In this document: positions 57,181 through 64,000 of the stretch, piece by piece | Layout of the letters: every line of letters begins with the position of its first letter | How positions within the stretch are numbered: position 1 is the stretch's first letter | Assembly (NCBI GenBank): GCA_016617855.1 | Contig: JAECUM010006757.1 | Location: 1-64,000, forward strand | DNA length: 64,000 bases | Direction: 5' to 3' | Source: Megalonaias nervosa | Lineage: Eukaryota > Mollusca > Bivalvia > Unionida > Unionidae | Translations under genes and position numbers: made by a program | The notes under the pieces: model-generated | Seen by the model: the letters and a program-made list of their open reading frames with translations, nothing else | Database searches by the model: none | Told to the model about the DNA's origin: nothing

Positions 57181-60100
57181 ACCCTTTGTATATATGTACA
57201 AAGACTATGTGCCATCTTGCCTGGTCGCATGCATTTCCTAATTATTAATATTGCATTTGTTCCTTCCTCGTCTTTATTAGTTTAATATGTATCACTGAAT
57301 TTCTGTGGAAGAAGTAAAGACTGATTGATTAGTTAATAGGTATTCGTTTCAAATAACAGCCGTTTGTTTTCATACACTAACAAGCCCAATTGCATAACGA
57401 CGTTAACTATGTAAGCCAATGCAAGAGTTAGGCTGTCAACAATGTCCGTTGACAGCAAAGAGCCAAAATAGATAGATAAATGGAAATGAGTCTAATAATT
57501 AACCTAATGAAAAATACTGTATCGATTACTATGTGAGACACCTTATATTAATATTTTTATTCCAATAAACTCAAGTAGTTAATAAAACGTTGCTGAAAAC
57601 TGTTTTATCTGACCTTGTATATTGCATCCATGAAATCGGACATTCTTCGTACTATTTTCATTTTTTTCTATACCTACAATAAATATAGTAGGATAATATT
57701 CCACATGTTTGTATAATTATTTTCATATTGAAGTGCCAGCAAAATATTTATTTACATCACCTTAGAGTTAATAAATTTATGACAGTTTTTGCATGGGCTA
57801 ACAAATCAAAAAATGGTTTTAACTTGTTTCAGTTTATTCTGCTAGAACATGAACATTCTTTGTATAATAATTAATCTTTATATTATCATACCATTTATTA
57901 CAACTGTAACATCGGATGATAGGCATTTTATTTCAATTTTGAACATAAAAAACTCTGTTTGTATCATCGTTATGTTTTTCGACCGAATCATTATGACGCA
58001 ATTTACCCTCATCATTCAATATGACGATATATCGAGACTTTAGGATTTCATTATTTTGCGTAATGTAATAGGGAGCTAGGTCATCCTGATTTTATTAATA
58101 TCGTCCATTCAAATAAATTCTTCTCGTCAGTTCTGAGTTGTCTCTACGCGAAAGCGTCCCCTTAAAGTAAATCAAAAACCACCCTACACGACCTCGTCGG
58201 GAAACGCCAAAGTTTAAATTATTACATTTGACGTTTCTGTAGCTTCTTGGTAACTATCAAATGGCAAAGGGAAGCTGGAAACGGACATCCATCTCTGAAG
58301 AAGCTTTGACAAAGAATGCTACCAAGTGACTTACTGGCTTAACGCCCACGGCAGATTTTCAGATCCAGATCATAAGAAACCAAAACAAAAAAACAAAAAA
58401 AACAAAAAAAACAAACAGCGGAAAGTTCAGTGAGTATTGATTCGTTTGTGCAGTGCGTGCATGATCGATGAAGCCCCCGCCTTCAAGCTGAAATAAACAT
58501 GTCTAATTAGAGCAAAGAGGGAAGAAATAATTTAAGGTACTGACATATGTAATCATCTTTTATATTTGGTTTCCAAGGCTTTATTATAGATAAGTGATAC
58601 ACATCTGACATCCACGATCTCATTAGTATTGTTGACAAGCATTCTATTTGTATCAGAATGAAGCCATTTTGTGATATTAACAGATAATTAAGGAAAGCTG
58701 GTTGTTGAAAGAAAACAACATTTGTAATTTGAGACCCACAAAATCCTTGTGAAAATACCGTGAAATGAAAGTGGAAAAAGATGTCAACGAGCTAGAGTTA
58801 ACATCAAAATAGGTGGATTTTTCTAATTCAATCAAATTGTTTTTATTTTCACGCACCTATCAAAGTAAAAAATGCCACGAAATAAATATGCAATATTTGC
58901 ACTTGACATAGAGATGAGAACAACAATTGAATAATGTGTTTTTTGTAAAAGTCCAATTCGAAAAGTTAAAAGAATCCTGAGTAGGACAGTACCATAATTT
59001 GAATCGACTGGCTTTTCACATCAACCTGAATATTGCTGACGGAAGTGTCAATACAATCGGTTAATGTTATTGTCGTGAAATTTAAATAAACAACAAGTAT
59101 ATATTTATAGCGTTAAATGTTTTATCAATCTGAACAACAAAAATGCCTGAATATAAAATTTTCTGACGACAAGGATACCACTTAATTTCATACAAAGCAG
59201 TTTGTGTTACTTCCAAAAATATCAATAATTTGAAAAAGACCTTTTAAAGACGATCATCCATAGAATTCACAGAAGTTCACTGTTTTGAAGAAGGTCATGG
59301 AAACTACGATTAAATGTGTCCACAATAACACAAAGAATAGAAAACCAGGTTCTGAAGACAATTTCCTAGCATGTTCAAAATAACTGTCAAATCGATGAAT
59401 CTTCAGTAAAATACCGATTCTTTAAGTAAACCTCAAATTTAGGTTGCTCATCTTTTATGATAAATCATATCCAAATTCAATAAAAGTTGCAAGCATTTAC
59501 AAATTTTTTTAATAACATTCGACAGACTGTCAATTCTCTACGTGGACGTAATAGACTAAGGAACGCCATGGCAGGAACTATTGCTGCTTTTCCAGGTAAT
59601 GAACTTAAGCAATTGGCAACGCATAAAGTATTGATTGTGGAATGAAAATCAAGAAGATCTTCCCTTCAAGAGTGTTGGAAAGTCAGCCTCGGTGAATACC
59701 CAATTTTCGACACATCTTACACGCTATAAACCGGTTTATCAAATGCAGTTTTTTTTTGTCTTTAAAGCAATGTGAAGGTCATTGAAAGTACAGACCTCAA
59801 GTCATCTAATGCTATTGAACTTAATTACACTAACTGAGATACTGCTTTGATAGCTGTATAACAACATGTCAATAACTAAAGATAACAAATAGGCATAACA
59901 TAGCTTTAATTATGAGAAAGGTTTCTTGAAATCAATTGTGTAAGAAAAGAATGTTTGTTTTAGAATAAAAGTGTTCGAAATAATTTGAAATCTATAATTG
60001 TGCTATGAGAAATGCCTGGTCCTGAAATTCGTTTTTGAAATAGTATAATGGTGTTCAAAGATAATCGTTGCTAAAAATGTTCTCTCAAGAGATGACTATC

Positions 60101-63100
60101 ACAGGAGAGCCTAAGATTAAAACACGGAGAATTATCTAGACAGTATGAATATACCGTTAGACAATCTTAGTATTCAATGCCGGGTTTTGCTGATGGTGTT
60201 TATTTGTATGTCGCGCCGTATGCATTATGTTTGATATTACTTTAGTTACAGCACACAAAACTTTAAAAATTGAAAATATAAATAAAACGAACTCTGTCCT
60301 ATAAACAGTATCATTATTACACGTTTGTCATATAGGCATACGTTCGGAAAATTACAACATAAAAAGCTGAAACATACGAATACTACGAGTTGAAAACAAT
60401 TTTGTCTTGTAAGTAAATAATACCACATAAATATTGGACGAGAGGATAAGTGTGTCATACTGTCATACGCTTTTTCACGACTAAAGTACAAATAGTCGTA
60501 ATGACCTAACGTATACAGAAAGATTTAGATACACGTTTTTTTTTTTTTTCTGTTGATAAATCTAGCTATCTCTCTTTTCAAACCTTACAGATGAATGAAA
60601 AACAAAATTAATTGTACTCACTCTGAGTCCCGGACTGCTGGATCTTTCACTCTTACACCGTAGCACATATGAAAAACAACGGTAGTGATTATAGGGTCTC
60701 CTAATTACAGTCAGATGTACCTCAGATGTATTACACATATGACAAATATCTGTTCAATCATAATACATCTGTTGAATAAATTTCTTTAGTATTTGTAACG
60801 TAATTTACTTGTATGTTATACAATATGCTTCAAAATAATTGATACTATGACCAACTTTTATCTTTAACTTGACTGAGGAATATATGTCAAGTATTATTGT
60901 GCAACATGTCTGATCTAGATGAACGCCCCAAAACTAAATATGACAATTCTAAATGGCAATCATGCACTTTGATGAAAGGACAGGTGCAATATTTGGAAAT
61001 GTGGAATTCTGTTTGTACCAATCAAATAGTCTCATTAAAGGTGCATGCACATGGTCTCTATTATGATGTTGTAGATTGATCACGATATTAATAGGTAATG
61101 GGCAAATATTGCTGTATACAAAATATTTAGGTCGACCAAAACCGTTTCAAAACTAAAACATTTAAACATAAAGACTTTGAAAACATGATAAAACCTACTA
61201 TAATTGTAATTGTAATTGATGGACGTGCCCGTACAGTGTGTACCGTATCTCAAAATGTTGCTGACATGCTCATATGGAAAAAAATTGTAAACTTATTATG
61301 GCGGTATTTCTATTGCCACTTTATAAACAAGGGGTCCATTTTTTCGGGTATAGTAAAATGTTCATTATCAGTGTTTATAAAGTGGATATTCTCAAATATG
61401 TAATAAATTAAAAGTTGTATTATTGGTTAGAGTGTTGCTTAATGCAGTTTATCATAATCATAACAATGGATTGATTAGTCGCTGAAAATTATCTCACTCA
61501 GGTGTTTTTAAGTTTTAGTAATTTGTGCTGGTACCGTGTAAATTCATTCAGTTAAGAGTCTGTGATAATTTCACGATGGTTATCCTCCCAACTATGAATC
61601 ATATAGACATGTCATAATACTCAGTATAGTATGGTTCCTCATATAACACAATAAGGCCGTAGATCCCATTTTGGCATACATGTAGTTTAATGTTAAATTT
61701 ACCTCAATGGAACGCGATCTCACAATATGGTAAACTTTTATGCCTCCCAAACAGCGTTATGGAGACGAACCACTTTTGCAATAGTTTGTTTTAAGGTACA
61801 GCAGTAGCATAATGAAACATGTCAACCCTCATTTCTTTGTAATTAGTTACATGTATATAGATATGGAAACAACAGAAATGAAAGAAATCAATGTTTTTAT
61901 ATTTTTAATATAGACACAAAGTTGATGATAGTTGCCCCTTATTGTTTAAAAATAATTTGCTGGTATGAATGTTAACAAAATGGTGTCGGGATACAAGTTC
62001 TCACAACATTGAAGAAGCACTACCCCAACAATTGATAAAGAAATTTACGTGGATAGCGGCACTAATTTAATGATCTCATACAATTATATGTAAAGATGCA
62101 TGATTCAGAGAAAAATGGTATGAGAGAGAGAGATGAATAAACTAATGCTCGTGGTAGAAATTAGACAAGAGTACATACACCAAAATGAATTGCTATATCA
62201 TTTGATCTGTATTGTGTGTTGGCTTTTGTCCATGATTATATATTTTATACAAATTTAATTTGTGTTGTGTGATTGATTTTTGTTCATAATTGAGGGTAAG
62301 AGTTTGTGCCAACCTGATTAATGTCATTTTTTTCTAAACAACATATTACATAGCTGATATATTTTTCTATGATTGCAAATTATATATAAATATAATTATC
62401 ACTTGTAGGTAAGCATGTTCACGTGACCTTTTGATCTTGAAAGTTTATATAAGTGATCCTGTTCATGAATTGGACTGGAAAATGACCCTCATCCTGGTTC
62501 AGTTACTGTGTCTTTGTTTTTATATTAGGGTTGATTATATTAGAATTAGTCATTCCCATCTTTAACTTCAGCTGAGTTCAGATTGAATTTGAGAGGAATG
62601 TTGTAATATATGCTGGAATTACAAAGTTCGTATTAATAATTTCGGACTAAATCACTATTTTGGGGATTACTGTGAATTCATTCGAAGGTATTTTTAATTA
62701 TATGATTTGAATACATCAAAACTGTTAGCACATCAGCACTATTCTAGACTATTGCCACATTAGCACATTCAAAATTTGAATTCATTCGGAACACTGCTGG
62801 AATTCATTTGGAATACTTTATACTTTTGGACTCGTGATAGAACTTTTATGACTAAATGGGATTTGATTCGCAATACTGTAAGTAGTTTTCAAATTTACAC
62901 TTTGTATTCTATGGAAATAAATTACCTGCTGAAGTTTACAAAACTTGTTGTTTGTTTGTTCATTTCTGTTACTTAGTTTAAGACCACAGAGCGTAACAGA
63001 ATACCATCGCGAAAAAATTACATCATTCATTTTTATATTAAAATTGGCAGCCCTAATTGGATAGAGAAAGCAAATTATGAATACTCCTTCTTTATGTAAA

Positions 63101-63917
63101 GCGTTTATTGTCCTAACAAATTGTTTGTAGTCGCTGGTATATAGAGATGGTATTGATTCTGTACAAATTTCATAGGCTGTTCAGTATATTATTTGCGAGC
63201 AAATATGTAACGGTATGCATTTTCTATATCATCATCAAAAGCACACAGTGGATTATCTCTCACATGATTAAAATGTAAATCATTATGTGAATCGTTCCAC
63301 TTATTCTAGAATGCAGAATATACAATTTTCTGAACAAAGGCATTTTTGTTTTCTTTGCCTCTATTTTACTTTTGAAGATAATTACTTTCACCTTTCACTG
63401 AATATCAGGGTGACTTGCAAATACGAAAAAAAGAGAGTATATGAATGAATTTCTACTTATTTCAAATCAGACATTTATTTGCTTAAAATTATTCCTCTTT
63501 TAAGATTATACTAGTTTGTGTCACCAACTAGCGGTGGCAGAAGGTCACTAAGATAAGAAGATGAGACACCGTATACAATTTTATGAAAGTTTATGAAAAC
63601 ATCGTCTATCTGCCAAGGTAAACCAACCAATTTTGTTTTTCATAAATCTTATGAGACGAAACACTTCAAGAAGGACCAGTCACAATTATCCCTGCTTCTA
63701 ATTGTAGTTTTTCCTAATTTTGGGAGTCTTTAGCCGAACAACCATCCCATACAACATTAACATATTCTATTAAGGGACGTATGAATATCAGACATATCCT
63801 TTCTAACGTCTTTCGGCTAAAGTTTTACTGAAGTGTTTTCCTGGCAGCTATAATTTTTGAGTTTGATAGAAATATGTTATCAATATGTTTGGTCCAGTTG
63901 ATTAGATACTAAAAGTC
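57181..63917. other. No gene recognised
   Basis: 6.7 kb of AT-rich DNA. It contains an A-rich run (58378-58425, A-rich with C interruptions), the second copy of the dispersed block (58070-58230) and short unsupported frames. No RNA gene, exon or transposon end was seen. Confidence 0.5.
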
Positions 63918-64000
63918 AGGCCCGGCCCTAGGATGTGCGGGGCCCAAGGCAGCAAGCGATTAGCGCGGGGCCCGGTTCTGAGCAAAAAATTGCATTGCGG
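63918..64000. mobile_element. Probable hAT-like DNA transposon end, runs off the window
   Basis: An abrupt GC-rich stretch starting CAGGCCCGGCCCTAGGATGT and continuing GGGGCCCAAGGCAGC, GGGGCCCGGTT. The CAGGG/CCGGCCCTAG and GGGGCCC-AGGC pattern is common at the termini of hAT-type elements. Only the end is visible, so no transposase or target duplication can be checked. Confidence 0.45.

Overview
The window reads as invertebrate nuclear DNA, most likely from a mollusc. It is AT-rich and dominated by transposable elements. Three copies of one tRNA-derived SINE of a kind I associate with molluscs are present, along with several LINE clades, one LTR element with an unusual domain order, a foldback element and microsatellites. 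I see no convincing host gene or spliced exon.

The outstanding object is a nearly complete but decaying Polinton/Maverick (adintovirus-like) element at 361-15979. It has about 244-bp terminal inverted repeats and is flanked directly by the pentanucleotide ACAAT on both sides. Inside, in order: packaging ATPase (-), zinc ribbon plus phospholipase A2 gene (+), retroviral-type integrase (+), one long (-) reading frame joining a PolB-like polymerase region, an SF1 helicase and an HNH-like zinc module, a Cys-rich small protein (+), an HNH homing-type endonuclease (+), 1.3 kb of non-coding DNA with repeats and a tRNA-like segment, an unknown acidic-tailed protein (+), then a (-) virion block: conserved structural protein, two-TM protein, fibre-like protein, adenain-like protease, pX-like protein, double-jelly-roll major capsid, pVI-like protein and a coiled-coil core protein. 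At least nine of these genes carry frameshifts or stop codons, many of the frameshifts in homopolymer runs. Only the ATPase and a few small genes are open from end to end. Many start codons sit directly behind a TATAAT-like box. The canonical Polinton protein-primed polymerase is not visible; the PolB-like/helicase/HNH protein occupies its place.

Right of the element (15985-17330) lies a LINE tail with RNase H, split by a SINE with a 13-bp target duplication; the Polinton appears to sit in or beside this LINE's 3' UTR. Two related L1/Tx1-like LINEs follow on the minus strand: copy A (18.9-24.1 kb, interrupted by a CR1 tail) and copy B (29.4-34.1 kb, close to intact). A degraded Ty3/gypsy-type element at about 35.6-40.5 kb has the order protease - integrase - reverse transcriptase, as in Gmr1-like elements. 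From 46.1 to 50.7 kb there is a local direct duplication whose two copies serve as filled and empty sites for a SINE and an 860-bp foldback element. From 53.3 to 57.2 kb lie two more LINE remnants, one holding an RTE tail with a perfect 14-bp target duplication. The remaining 57.2-63.9 kb shows no supported feature, and the last ~80 bases look like the end of a hAT-like DNA transposon running off the window.
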